A program made the translations under genes and the position numbers. The notes beneath the pieces were generated by a model. It was not told where the DNA came from. It did no database searches and saw only the letters and a list, made by a program, of their open reading frames with translations. 64,000 nt of DNA from Odobenus rosmarus divergens (Eukaryota > Chordata > Mammalia > Carnivora > Odobenidae): positions 248,001-312,000 of the forward strand of contig NW_004450660.1 of assembly GCF_000321225.1 (NCBI RefSeq), read 5' to 3'. Of the stretch, positions 46,708-58,318 are shown in pieces; the stretch's first letter is position 1; each line of letters opens with the position of its first letter.

Positions 46708-47597
46708 GTATTCTGAAGTAAAAAATAAAACATAAGAGCCATCCTACAAAGGCAGCAAGATCCCCTTGTCCTTGGGTGCCTAAACTTAATCGCAAGAGGT
46801 GTGGGCATATACCTCCTGCCACGATTGGTCCACCGTTGTGTGGAGCCATCCCTCTCCCCTCCCCAAGGAGCTGGCATTTCTCTTCCTCCTCCTTGGGTGT
46901 CTGTTGTCCCAGAGGCCACGACAAAGTCATTCCTCACTTTCACCAACTGATTTCTGTTTGTGCAGCTGCTAGCAGGAGCCTTCCAAGGCCAGGTACTACC
47001 GAGAAGCAAGTCTGCCTCTTTCCACTGTCAGGGAGCTTTTAGAAATAACACCCTCCTCTGAGGAAGTCAGAACAGCAACAGGAAAATAAGTAAAACCTAT
47101 TATAAAACAGTTGTCCAAGAACATGGGCATGGCGCAGGGTGGAGATCGATACACTGTGAAGGTGAAATCTATTTTCACACTGTGTTCTATTTCACAGTTT
47201 AATGGTGTTTTAATGTGTCTGTCACTGAGCCCCTTCATGTTATGCAGGTAGGGCCTTTACAAGGGAGAAAGAACCTGGCTTTTCAAGCTTCGCTGTAACA
47301 TCTTATTTACCAGCTACGATCTGACATTTTCTTTTCCCGTCTGGAGTGATGGTAGATATGGCTCTCCCTCTCAAGCCCCCTGGCTCTTCTTCCAGTTCTC
47401 TTTCATACTCTGAATTTTGCAGGAGGCAAAGTTGGGACCCTTGGAGACTTTAGATGCTTCTCTGAGAAGGTCTCCAGGATAGTTATCTGTATCTAAGAAG
47501 GGGACTAAGACATTTCTGACACTTCCTCCCCATGTCCTCAATTGACCTCCTTCATTTTGCAGGTGACTCAGGCTCTGAGTGTTACTGCCCTCCCTCT
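45756..47597. other. Intergenic, largely unique
   Basis: No gene. Contains (TG)n at 46677-46703. Open frames at 46590-47042 on both strands overlap this microsatellite and look spurious. Confidence 0.5.
46677..46703. repeat. (TG)n microsatellite
   Basis: About thirteen TG units in intergenic sequence, not inside a recognised transposon. Confidence 0.95.
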
Positions 47598-47613
47598 CCT
47601 GCCTGGGTTTTCT

Positions 47614-47824
47614 TTCTTTTTTTCTTTTTTTTTTAAAGATTTTATTTATTTATTTGAGAGAGAGAGAATGAGAGAGAAAGAGCACATGAGAGGGGGGAAG
47701 GTCAGAGGGAGAAGCAGACTCCCTGCCGAGCCTGAAGCCCAATGTGGGACTCGATCCAGGGACCCCAGGATCATGACCTGAGCTGAAGGCAGTCGCTTAA
47801 CCAACTGAGCCACCCAGGCACCCG
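47614..47824 (-). mobile_element. CAN-SINE, antisense
   Basis: It runs from a T-rich end to the head complement 'gagccacccaggcacccg'. A perfect 16-bp duplication, CCTGCCTGGGTTTTCT, is at 47598-47613 and 47825-47840. Confidence 0.95.
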
Positions 47825-48017
47825 CCTGCCTGGGTTTTCTGCTCAGCCCCCAGCCTTGTCTCTCTCTCTCCACCCTACAGGTCAGCAAGCATGTGGTTAG
47901 GGATCTTGCTCTTGCTTCCCCACCCTTATAAAACCAACCCTGATTATTTATTCTTACCCATGGAGAGATCTTTGCTTCTACCTTGACACACTTAAGCCAT
48001 GTGGTAGTGTAGTCATT

Positions 48018-48250
48018 GTATTAGTTTCTCAGGGCTGATGGCTTAAAATGACAGAAATGTGTTCCCTCACAGATCTGGAGGCCAGAAGTCTGAAATCAAG
48101 AGTTGGCAGGGCCATGATCTCTCTGAAGGCTCTAGGGGAACTATCAATTAACTTCTGGTATTACCAGAAATCCTTGGCTTTCCTTGGTTCATGGATACCT
48201 CACATATCAAAATGTGGTCACAATCTGGGAAGGGTATGAACCTCGGGAAT
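48018..48250 (-). mobile_element. MaLR-type LTR fragment, antisense
   Basis: 'tgtattagtttctcagggct', 'ctggaggccagaagtctgaa' and 'ctctctgaaggctctagggg' are the complement of an MLT1-like LTR end. It stops where a second LTR in the opposite orientation begins. Confidence 0.7.
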
Positions 48251-48255
48251 ACTAT

Positions 48256-48627
48256 GTATGATGGGTAATTTTATGTGTCAAGCTGACTGAGCTGTGGTGT
48301 CTACCTATGTGGTCAAATATTATTCTGAGTGCTTCTGTGAGAGTGTTTTTGATGGGATTAACAGTTAAATCAGTGGACTTTGAGTAAAACAGATTGCCAT
48401 CCATAACGTGGGTGGGACACATCTAATCAGTTGAAGGCCCAAATGGAACAAAAGACTGACCTTCCCCAAGCAAGAGGGAATTCCGTCAGATGACTTTAGC
48501 CTTAAACTTCATCACTGGCTCTTTCTGAGTCTTCGTTCTGCCAAACCACCCTGCAGATTTGGGACTTGACAACCTCCATAACTGCATGAGCCAATTGCCT
48601 AAATCTTTTTCTCTGCGTATGTACACA

Positions 48628-48668
<41 letters not shown>

Positions 48669-48697
48669 CTGTTTCTCTGAAGAACCCTGACTAATAC
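48256..48697 (+). mobile_element. MaLR-type solo LTR, sense, inserted in an older LTR
   Basis: It starts 'gtatgatgggtaattttatg' and ends 'gaagaaccctgactaatac'. 'actat' occurs at 48251-48255 and 48698-48702, fitting a 5-bp retroviral-type duplication. It contains (CA)n at about 48628-48664 where the family normally has a short alternating tract. Confidence 0.75.
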
Positions 48698-49060
48698 ACT
48701 ATCTAACCCAGTACAGCCATGTAAATGAAATATATAGAAGGTGTTCCATGGAAGAACAAACATTATTTAGTTATGCTCAATAATGAAGAAACAGAATTTA
48801 GTCACTCAGGTTTCTGTAAGTTAGAGTTATGGAACCATCATGACATCTTCCTGCTTGTCATGAATTCCGAATGGCTGGGTTTTCAGTGGAATGCAAATTA
48901 TAAGGAGGGGAGGACACTATGACTAGGTATGGCTTATAGCAGAAATTCTCAAAGTATAGTCCTTGGAGATATCTGAGACTCTTGCAGAGGACCTGCTAAA
49001 TCAAAATTATTGTCATAATGATACTAAGATTTTTTTTGGCTTATTTCAATTGCATTGACC

Positions 49061-49258
49061 TTTTTTTTTAAGATTTTTTTATTTTAGAGCGAGAGCATGC
49101 AAGTGGGGGGAGGGGCAGAAGGAGAGGGAGAGAATCTTCAAGCAGATTCCCTGCTGAGAGCAGAGCCCGATACAGGGCTCAATCCCAGGACCCTGAGATC
49201 ACGACCTGGGCTGAAATCAAGTGGGTTGCTTAACCTACTGTGCCACCCAGGTGCTCCG
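49061..49258 (-). mobile_element. CAN-SINE, antisense
   Basis: It runs from the T tract at 49061 to the head complement 'gtgccacccaggtgctcc'. The flanks 'tcaattgcattgacc' (49046-49060) and 'tcagttgggttgacc' (49259-49273) differ at three positions, so this is an older insertion. Confidence 0.88.
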
Positions 49259-50223
49259 TCAGTTGGGTTGACCTTCAAACTGATGAAACCAAAGTGATGT
49301 TGGGTAAAACTAATATGACTGACCATGAATCAGTGAACCCCACCAATCATTATTTCTTTACCAAAGTGAATGTCCAGAGCAATAAAAGCCAGTTTTACTT
49401 AAAAATGTCATTGAGAAAACAAGAAAAAAATATTAATTGCACTAATTCTGACATTTTTGTTGTGGCAAAATGGGAAGTTCACCTGAAGCAGTTCTGTTCC
49501 ATATCAAGTATGATGGTTACCTGGAGGAAAAACACTTGTGTGATTGAGTTGCTAGCTGAATTAGCCAGTTTTTCATAGAACAGTATTTTTCCTTGAAAGA
49601 ACAACTAACAAAGTATAATTATGCAGACCTGGACACTTGGTAAACATTTTCTTGAAAATGAAGTGAGACTGTCACTTAAAGGTAAATGATAGTATTTGTT
49701 GCAAATGATGAAGGCAGACTTTCAAAAGAAAATTAGAATTTTAGAGAACTTGCATCTGCCATTATGAGCTTAATGGCTCTCTGATGTGATTCATGGTGAT
49801 GTTGATGAACATGACTGTTACTGTATGTGAAACATACCAAGATTTAAAATGTTTGTCTCAGTGAACTATTGTTTTCCAAATTACAAAAGCAAGATGTTAC
49901 AAAATTGCATGTAATAGATCCATTCAAACAAAAAGACAAACTAATGGATTTTAATGTTCATTCATATAATTTCAGGTTTCACATTGCAAATCACCGGTAA
50001 AAATTATTACTTGTCAAGTTTTGGTGTAATATGATAACAGAATACCTATAATTATCAAACAGGCTATTAAAATACTCTTCCCTTTTCTAACCAGACAGAT
50101 GGTAAGACCAAACATTCTTCATACTCTTGAACCAAAACAGTATATTATAATATGCTGAATACAGATGCAGGTAGAGGACTCCAGCTGTCTTCTATTAAAC
50201 CAGACATTAAAGAATTAGGCAAT

Positions 50224-50418
50224 GGGATGCCTGGGTGGCTCAGTTGGTTAAGTGTCTGCCTTTGGCTCAGGTCATGATCCCAGGGTCCTGGGATCGAGTA
50301 CCACCCACATCAGGCTCCCTGCTCAGCGTGAAGCCTGCTTCTCCCTCTGCCTGCTGTTCCCCCTACTTGTCCCCCTCACTCTCTCTGGCAAATAAATAAA
50401 TAAAATCTTTAAAAAAAA
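50224..50418 (+). mobile_element. CAN-SINE, sense
   Basis: The head is 'gggatgcctgggtggctcag' and the tail AAATAAATAAATAAAATC plus A run. A clear duplication could not be defined. Confidence 0.88.
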
Positions 50419-50936
50419 TAAAGAGGCCAAAAATGTAAAACAACGCTACTCTTCTCACTAATTATTTGAAAATACAGTTATCTTCAACAAATAACTACAT
50501 ATTTTAACATGTGGTAGATTTGCTATTATTTTAGATGAATTAATACATAACTACTTTTAAAAAATTCTCAATTTTAATTTCTAATACAGTAAACACTGAT
50601 ATAACCCATATAAACAGATGCTCTTTGGAGTTAAAAAAATTTAAGAGTGTAAATTCTAATCTTGAGGCTAAAAATTTGGTCTAGAACCACTGCTTTAGAC
50701 AATGATAAAGTGTTTGGATTTTACTCAAAGTGCAGTGAGAAGCCATTTAAAAATTTATATAGAAGATTGGCCTGGTTTTATCAGATGATTACTGGCAAAG
50801 ATGTTGAGAAATGGTACAGTTCAGTGTATGCTTTGGAACTAACAGTGCTTGGAGGTCGATTATATGGGGAGGTAAGGGATGGAAAGAGAGGGCTCAGAGT
50901 GACTCCAGTGTGGGGTTGTCAGATTTAGTGTATCAC

Positions 50937-51347
50937 TTGGGGTTCAACCAGAGAATGAGACTTGGTAGGAAATTTATATTAAGCAATTTATTTCAAGGAC
51001 TGTGTTTACACAGTTGTGGGGACTGGCTAGAAAAGTCCAAAATCCATAGGAGAGGCTGTTAGGCAGGGCAGGCTGGCACCCTCTGTACTGAGCTGACAGA
51101 ATATCATCCCTCAGGGAAGCCTCAGCTCAGCTTTTAAGGCCTTTCAAATAATTGAATCAGGCCCCCCGATTATCTATTACATCTAGAAAACAGATTATCT
51201 AGGATCATCTCCTTTGCTTCAAGTGAACTGATTATGGACTTTAATCACATCTACAAAATACCTTCATGGTGACACAGATTAGTGTTTAAATGAATAATTG
51301 AAGGCTGTTACCTAATCAAATTGACACATCAAAAAGACCATCACAGT
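50937..51347 (-). mobile_element. MaLR-type LTR, antisense
   Basis: 'ggggttcaaccagagaatga', 'cttttaaggcctttcaaata', 'gattatggactttaatcaca' and the end 'gacacatcaaaaagaccatc' give the complement of a MaLR-like LTR. Confidence 0.65.
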
Positions 51348-51410
51348 CCACCCCTTATCAACCTGGCATCCATACACATCTCTTTAAACCATATAAAACC
51401 CAAATGTTCA

Positions 51411-51586
51411 GTGCCTGGGTGGCACAGTGTCTGACTCTTGGTTTTGCCTCAGGTCATGATCTCAGGGTCACGAGATTGAGCCCAGCACTGTGGGGCTCCA
51501 CACTCAGTGGGAAGTCTGCTTGAGATTCTCCCTCTCTTCTCCCCCAACTTGCATGCACTTGCTTGCTCTCTCTTAAATAAAGAAAG
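51411..51586 (+). mobile_element. CAN-SINE, sense, with head deletion
   Basis: It begins 'gtgcctgggtggcacagtgt' and lacks the short TCGGTTAAGC part of the head. The duplication 'aaacccaaatgttca' versus 'aaacccaaacattca' is at 51396-51410 and 51587-51601. Confidence 0.9.
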
Positions 51587-51601
51587 AAACCCAAACATTC
51601 A

Positions 51602-53240
51602 TTCCTGAAGGATTTGTACTATTAGTAATCCTGCCTCATTTGGTTGTTGTAGTTGTCCATTGACTTTAATCATAGACTATGGTAGTAATAAGAGATAATC
51701 CTAAGGGATGTCCTATATTCCAGACACACTCTTACATCCATTGTGTAGTAGCAGCTCACTTTAGTCAGGATCAATCAGAATCAATCCCCCTAGCCAGTAC
51801 AGTGACCTCCTTATTTGTCTATTGATTCAGAGGCCTGAACTGCCCAAAGTGGCTGGGTGACAGATTGATTATACTGGACTGCTTATATCATGGATGGAAC
51901 AGCATTCTATTCTTACTGGAAATAGACAATTAACTTTGGATATGGATCAGCCTTCCCTGTGTGCAGCACTCTTGCCAAACTACCATTTGTGGACTTGGAA
52001 TACATATTGTCCTTTGTTTTACTTAAGTAACTTTACTCCTGGGACTAAAACCCAAGGAATGGTCACTTACTGAGACAGCAAAGACTAAGAGAGAACAATT
52101 TGCAGTCAGTTGTTGGATAAATAAGTTGCATACTACTTGGACAGGTCAGGGTTGAAGATGAAGATGTCCAAATCATCAATATGTAGATAGTGTTTGAATC
52201 ATGGGACTGGATAAAAGAAGAGAGAGGAAAAATAATAGACACAGTCCACAGTCCCCACTGAAGGGAGATGTAACAGAGAGCAAACAAGGAGCCAGAAAAA
52301 GTAAGAGGGAGTTACCACTGATGTGAGAGCGTAAAAAAATATATCTGTCTGGAAACAGAATGACTTTAAATATTTTGAATTCTGTAGTCTTTCACAAAGA
52401 GACTCATGCCTTCTGCTGGTCTGCCATGCAAACAAACATGAGACTCATGGTTGAAAATTTTGTGTTACAGACCAAATATTTATTGATCTCTGCTTCAAAG
52501 AAAGAGAGAATAATGAAGTCTTGGGGTAACTCATTCATTCATTCAATAAGAGATTTTTCCAGAAAATAATATGTAGGTAACATGAATTTAGGCATGACAA
52601 ATACACAATTCAGTAAAATTTGCTCCCTAACCTCAGGTAATTAAGAAAGATTTTGGTGAAAATATAAGACCTGGCTCAGAATTTGATTTTGATGGGGCTA
52701 CAAGAGAAGACTGAGAAATGTGGGAAAAATCACAGATTTGGATTTAAACATCTTATCACAAGTTTTGACAAAGCTCAGTGACTATGAATTTGGGAGAATT
52801 AAGAGGGGAAAATGACCAGCATGGTTAACTCCTGAGATATTCTGAAACATTTCATTTCTCTTAGAATTGAGACACTTTTTATCACCATTTTGCACTTTCC
52901 CAGTGAGGTTATGAACCAGCTGCCTATTGAGCAAAAATATTACCATCCAATTAATATTTTGGAAGCAGTGACAGACTCTTCTAACCTCCTGGCTCAGCAG
53001 TCTGTTCAGAGAGTCTGATCATACAGGAAGTGGGATAAACGAGGGGCCAGTCAGTTCATCAGGCCCTCACCACAAAGAGCAGAGGCCACTTACTGAAGTC
53101 TGTGAACCACAGAAGGCTGCAGCAGGGGATTTTGCGTTTGAATTATGAATATTTAAATAGGCTTATTAAAACCGTGTCCACAGAGAGCAAAAGTGCATTT
53201 GCTTTTAAAACAATAAAAAATATAAAAGGCAGCGCAGAAC
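51602..53240. other. Intergenic with faint ancient repeat
   Basis: No gene. 52090-52330 carries faint wording of the ancient repeat seen at 53.6-55.2 kb ('atcaatatgtagatagtgtt', 'catgggactggataaaagaa'). 52560-52640 resembles L2 in antisense. Confidence 0.45.
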
Positions 53241-53259
53241 AGTCCCTAACTCATGGAAT

Positions 53260-53350
53260 TTGGAATCAGAAGACAGAGTGAATCCCTAGCCCCAGCACCT
53301 CCCAGCTATGTGGCATGGGGAAATGAATTTGACCTCTATAAGTTTTATAC
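53260..53350 (+). repeat. MIR SINE fragment, sense
   Basis: 'tttggaatcagaagacagag' followed by 'cagctatgtggcatggggaa' is a partial MIR. Confidence 0.5.
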
Positions 53351-53405
53351 AACACCCCATTCCTTCACTTATTCTCATTCATTTAGTCAAAAAAAAAAAA
53401 TTAAA

Positions 53406-53612
53406 AGCCTGGTCTTTAGAATCACTGTCTGAATTTGAATCCTGGCTCCATCACTTAATAACTGTACATGTTACCTAACCTTTCTGTGCCTCCGTTTACC
53501 TACCTATAAATGAGAATGATACCAGTAACTATGTCAAGGCCTTATGAGATTAAATATGTTAATTCATACAATGTATTTAGACGAGTGTCCAGCACATAAC
53601 AAGCACAAAACA
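53406..53612 (+). repeat. MIR SINE, sense
   Basis: A nearly complete MIR: 'gaatcctggctccatcactt', 'cctttctgtgcctccgttta', 'ccttatgagattaaatatgt' and 'gagtgtccagcacataacaa'. Confidence 0.85.
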
Positions 53613-55240
53613 AATGTCAGCTCTGACATGAAATATTATGTTATTATTGTGTACTAGAAATTGTGCTTGGTGATCAGATGAAATAGTGAGCAAGATTGAC
53701 AGTCTGTGCACATATAGAGACAAGAGACACATGATAACAACAGAGGTGTTATGAAAGTCTAGTATGGAGACTGCAATATGAAGCTGAGGCATGACAGATG
53801 ACTAGGAATTATCCAAAAACAAACAAGGGAAGAATATTACAGATAAAGAATATATGAATATGGGTGGAAAGGATGGAGAATGGAGAGAGAAAGAGGAAGG
53901 AAGGAAGGAAGGAAGGAGGAGGGAGGGAGGAAGGTAAGGAAGGAGGGAAGGAGGGAGGGAGAAGGAAGGGAGGAAGGAAGGAAGGAAAGAGGGAAGGAAG
54001 GAAGGAAGGAAGGAAGGAAAGAAAGAAAAAAAAGAAAGGAGGAAGAAAGAGAAAGGAAGAAGGAGAGAAAGGAAGAAAGGAAAAGAAAAGAAAAAAGGAA
54101 AAGAAAAGAAAATCTCCTGTCAAGTTGGAATGGGGAAAGGTTCAGAATGAAGTTTGAAAGGCTGAATCACAATTGACTTTCCAAACATATTAAGGAGTTT
54201 GGACTTTGTTTTATGGGCTTCAGAGAGCCCAGGATGGGATGATGATATTTCCATTTTTGAAGCACTCTGGACTGACAGGGATAAATGGTAAGCATTACTT
54301 GGCAGGGACAAGCAAAAGCAGGGATACCACTAACATGATTGTTACAGCAAACCAGTCAAGAGATGATAGTGTCTTGAGGTATAATGATTCAGAGAAGATG
54401 TATCTGAATCATTTTTAAGAAATAGAAACACAAGGCTTTGGTGGTTGACTGAATATAGGGACTAAAGAAGGGAAGGATCAAGGCTAGCCTCAGACTGATG
54501 GTTTGTGCAATAGGTGCATAGCGATGACTTCATTGGCTTAGGGTACATCAAATGTAGGCTAGGTTTGGGGTGGATGGGATGAGAAAGAAAATGAGTTTAA
54601 TTTTGGATCTATTGAGTAAGGGTGTTAAGGGCAACAACCAACTAGAACTCTCCAGAGGGCAAGCGAAAGTTCTAGGCTGGAGACACAAGGGATCTGTTCA
54701 CGTAGAGGTGAGGTCTCTGATGGGTGATACAGAGAATGAGATAAGAAGGTCTTCCTAAGGGGGAACCCTGGAGAATACCATCCTTGGGAATGGTTCTGCA
54801 GAGAAATTGAAGTATTATTGCAGAGAAGTATGAAGAAAAGTGAGATTATTGAAGGCCATCTAAGTCAAGAGTTGAAAGTGTTTCTTAAAGTGGGAAGGAG
54901 GAGGAGTCAGGAATGAAGGAGTCTACAAAAAATCAAGTAGGAAGAAAGTTCTATAACTTGGAGGTCATTGACAACTCAGAGCAGGACAATAGTAGTGAGG
55001 TGAGCAAGGAGCTGAGGAGTGAGTGAGAATAAGAATATGGAGTCAGAAAATGTGGCCAACTCTTCAAGTGTTTTGAGAAGGAGAGTTGAAAAATAGAGTG
55101 AACCTGCAGGAAGGATGAGGTCAAGAGTGAAAATTTTAAAGATATGGGGTAAGTCTTAAGTGTGTTTAAATATCATGGATGGGACCAGAAGGGAAGACAA
55201 AGCTGAGGATTCCCATGATAGGAGGAGGCTGTAGAATCTC
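53613..55240 (-). repeat. Ancient repeat, L2-antisense-like plus unnamed part
   Basis: L2-antisense-like wording near 53.65-53.80 kb is followed, after a purine-rich expansion, by 'aggagtttggactttgtttt' (54192) and by 'gaggtcattgacaactcaga' near 54960. This is the same order as at 20.8-21.8 kb. All frames are broken. Confidence 0.45.
53882..54112 (+). repeat. Purine-only (GGAA/GAAA) tract
   Basis: A, G-only sequence for about 230 bases with a single T at 53935; 53936-54112 is 177 purines without interruption. It is built from GGAA, GGGA and GAAA units. It gives rise to spurious open frames rich in Lys, Arg, Glu and Gly on the + strand and Phe, Pro, Ser on the minus strand. Confidence 0.97.
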
Positions 55241-55399
55241 GCGGACAATGGAAGAGAGAGTCTTCCACTAATCAGCAGGAAGGACAGCGTGGAGTGGGAG
55301 AGGTTCTAAATTGAAATGACACACTCTCTCCTTTGGAGGATCTATCTTTACTGGTATATCTTGGTTTATTTCATGAAGTCAGCTTGTGGCATATGGACC

Positions 55400-55560
55400 A
55401 ATTCTTTTCCAACTTTAATGTGCATATGGATCACCTCAAAAATCTTGTTTAAATGCAGGTTCTGACTCAACAGGTCTGGATGGGGCTTGAGATCCTGAAT
55501 TTCTGAGGAGCTCACAGTGGATCACAGGGCTTCAGTACACAGACACTTTGAATAGCCTGT
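55400..55560 (-). mobile_element. MER5-type hAT non-autonomous element
   Basis: 'actttaatgtgcatatggat', 'aggttctgactcaacaggtc' and 'gatcctgaatttctgaggag' follow the MER5 consensus in antisense. Confidence 0.7.
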
Positions 55561-55766
55561 CATAGCCCTACAGTATCTCCTTGTAGCACATGCCTGCAGA
55601 ATTTTTTCATCATGGTCCTGTTCCTGGGTCCTCACTACCTGAGTTCATTCTCTGCTGCAGAAGCAGATTTCTGTCAGAACAGGACTCTTCCTGGACTGGG
55701 ATTCCAAATTATATTTATGGTCTAGGGTGTTTTCTCTCCTTAGCCTAGCCACAATTTTGGAGCGTT

Positions 55767-55830
55767 CATCTCTGGTTGCACATTCAAGTCACCTAGGGAG
55801 CTATGAAAACCCTCACGCCATGTTTAATTA
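55767..55830 (-). mobile_element. MER5-like fragment
   Basis: 'ctggttgcacattcaagtca' followed by 'cctagggagctatgaaaacc' matches one end of a MER5 element. The other end may be the 'gaccacacttttaagtagca' near 56645. Confidence 0.5.
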
Positions 55831-56050
55831 TAGACCAGTTCAATCAGAATATTAATAAGTATTTATGTCCTGAAAATGTAACCATGAAAAATAGTAATAC
55901 ACATATTTTCAAAGAAAAGGGAATATTTGTACTGTTTTTAAAATAATCCTAATCACTTATCAGTGGGATGTGTGTGCACTGTGCAGCTTCTCAATCCTTG
56001 AAATCAGGTTGGATGCCACCACCTTGTGATTATACACTGTACTTACTTTT

Positions 56051-56254
56051 TAAAAAAAATTTATTTTTTATTTGAGAGAGAGACAGAGAGAGAACATGTG
56101 AATAGGGGGGAGGAGAAGACGGGGAGTGAGAGAGACAAAGTCTCCATGATGAGTGCAGAGCCTGATGTGGAGCTCTATCTCAGGACCCTAAGATCATGAC
56201 CTGAGCCAAAACCAAGAACTGGATGCTTAACTGACTGGGCCACCCACGTGTCCC
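56051..56254 (-). mobile_element. CAN-SINE, antisense
   Basis: It runs from an A/T-rich tail complement to 'gggccacccacgtgtccc'. The flanks 'tgtacttactttt' (56038-56050) and 'tgtccttggtttt' (56255-56267) agree at 10 of 13 positions, so it is older. Confidence 0.85.
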
Positions 56255-56689
56255 TGTCCTTGGTTTTTATCACAACTGCTGAGAACTCAACTTTGCGAAG
56301 AGATGACATCATCAAAAGGAACATAGCTCAGATCAATTTTGAAATGTTTGAACTACCTTGACTAGTAGCTTGCATAGTGTCCAACTAGATGTTGACTATT
56401 GCTATGTTTTCCTTGAAATTTTGAAATATCTTATGGTACCCTGTGAGTTTACCGACTCCCCCCACTTCCTCACCCCCACACAGAGTACATTGGCACATAA
56501 TTTTGCTAATTAAGAATTAAGAATTTAGATTCAATAAACATAATATTTTCTGTCGAATGTAAAGTTGCTAAATTCTTGCTCATAATTTCTGTAGCTAATT
56601 TATCATGGGTCAGTAACAAACATTTGAACCATCAGCAATCCAGGGACCACACTTTTAAGTAGCACTGGTCTAGGGTTTCCTCCATGATC

Positions 56690-57385
56690 TCATTCACTGA
56701 CATTCCTCCATTGCTCATTATACTTCAGATATAGAGTTCTTCCTGATGCTCTTAGAAGACATCAAGCTCAGTGATGCTCTTGTTCTTTTCCACTTGCTCT
56801 ACCTTCTACCTATAAAATGCTTGTTCTGAGAGCTTCAAATGGTTGACTTCTTCTATCCATCCAGTTCTTAGTTCAAGAACTACCTCTTTACTTAGGCTTT
56901 TCCTGATGATTCAGTTTAAACTACCAACACACCAGGGTGCCTGGGTGCCTCAGTTGGTTAGGTATCTGACTCGTGGTTTTGGCTCAAGTCATGATTTCAG
57001 GATCTTGGGATCGAGCCCTGTAGTGGGCTCCATGCTCAGTGGGGAGTTGGCCTGAGGATTTCTCTCTCTCTCCTTCTGCCCCTCCCCCTGCTCATGCACT
57101 CTCTCTCTCTCAAATTCATAAAATATTTTTAAAAATTACCAACACCCCTAAGTCTTTCTGTGTAATATTACCCTAATTCACTTTTTTTTCACAGCAGTTA
57201 TTATTTAACACAATCTTGCCTATTTATTAGCTTTCATATTCAATATTTTACATCACACCAGGATCATAAATATTTTATGGGTAGGGACCTTATCTGTTTT
57301 GTTCACCACTATAGCCCAGTGTCTTGAACAGTGCCTCGTGTTTAGCCAGCACTGTAAAATAATTGTTGGATGAATGAAAAAAATG
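56690..57385 (+). repeat. L2 LINE 3' region, sense, SINE-interrupted
   Basis: The end is a clear L2: 'gggtagggaccttatctgtt', 'ttgttcaccactatagccca', 'gtgtcttgaacagtgcctcg', 'ttggatgaatga'. A CAN-SINE at 56936-57136 splits it. Confidence 0.7.
56936..57136 (+). mobile_element. CAN-SINE, sense
   Basis: The head is 'gggtgcctgggtgcctcagt'. 'taccaacac' is duplicated at 56924-56932 and 57137-57145. Confidence 0.9.
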
Positions 57386-57751
57386 CTAAATAAGAATTCT
57401 TGCTATCCTTAAGTCTAGAATGGACAAGTGGTAGTAAGTGCCAAAGATTTTAGAAAAAAATAAGGGAACAAAACTTAAAAATAAGAAAATCCCATCCAAT
57501 TGCATTATCTTTTCTGTAATTTAGTAAAAATAAGATAATATTAAGTTTAACAGTTAGCATTCTTTACTGTCTTGGGGAATAAGACCTCTGTGGGAACAGA
57601 GCTAAGCGCCACTGGGATAGAAGGTACTCCATAGCACATTCTTTGTATGCTGTCTATTCAATTTTTTCTTGCTTATTAGATTCCTGGCTCACTAAAGATA
57701 GAGATCATGCATTATACTTTTAAAAATATATCTCTCATAAGGCCTGCCATT

Positions 57752-58128
57752 TGTCTTAATTGATTAGACTGCTCTAACAAAATAACATAAACTGGGTGAC
57801 TTAACAACAAACACCTGTTTCTTACGGTTCTGGAGACTGGAAAGACCAGATAAAGACACTGGGGAACTTGGTATCTGGTGAGAACCCACTTTCTGGTTTG
57901 AAAAACAGTGTCTTTTACTGTGTCCTCACATGACAGAGTGGGGGAAGGATCTCTCTAGAGTCTCTTTTTAAGGGCAATAATGCCACTCATTAGGGCTCTA
58001 TCTTCATGACCTAATCTCCTCCCAAAGGCCCCACCTCCTAATACCATCATTTGGGGGTAATATTTCAGCATATGTATTTGGCAGGGGTGGGGTATGGTGA
58101 GGGCACAAAACATTTAATCTATAGCACA
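57752..58128 (-). mobile_element. MaLR-type solo LTR, antisense
   Basis: 'gactgctctaacaaaataac', 'ctgggtgacttaacaacaaa', 'gacctaatctcctcccaaag' and the end 'aatctatagcaca' give the complement of an MST/MLT1-like LTR. Confidence 0.7.
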
Positions 58129-58137
58129 TTTTCTTTT

Positions 58138-58318
58138 TTTAATTTTTTATTTAAATTCAGTTAGCCAACATATAGTACATCATTAGTTTTTGATGTAGTG
58201 TTCAATGAGTCATTAGTTGTGTATAACACCCAGTGCTCATGCCCTCCTTAATGCCCATCAGCCAGTTACCCCATCCCCTCATATTACTCAGCTATCAGAA
58301 AGGATGAATACCTACCAA
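58138..58318 (-). mobile_element. LINE-1 3' end, antisense, with short inverted 5' part
   Basis: 58138-58280 is the complement of a carnivore L1 3' end ('ttatttaaattcagttagcc', 'cagtgctcatgccctcctta'). 58281-58318 is sense L1 ('attactcagctatcagaaag'). Flanks 'attttctttt' (58128-58137) and 'aatttctttt' (58319-58328) fit a duplication. Confidence 0.75.

Larger units (their letters stand above)
48940..50692. mobile_element. hAT (Charlie-like) DNA transposon remnant, SINE-interrupted
   Basis: The left end 'cagaaattctcaaagtatag' and the reversed right end 'cagtggttctagaccaaatt' are related to the CAGTGGTTCTCAAA terminal repeat of hAT-Charlie elements. About 1.36 kb of A/T-rich interior remains after removing SINEs at 49061-49258 and 50224-50418. 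I see no intact transposase frame. Candidate 8-bp flanks (48932-48939 and 50693-50700) match only loosely. Confidence 0.5.

Noticed and set aside
46590..47042. Overlapping open frames on both strands (up to 139 codons)
   Set aside because: They contain His-Thr repeats from the (TG)n microsatellite and have no family resemblance.
53864..54176. Long open frames rich in Lys/Arg/Glu/Gly (plus strand) and Phe/Pro/Ser (minus strand)
   Set aside because: They are translations of the GGAA/GAAA purine tract; low complexity, not genes.
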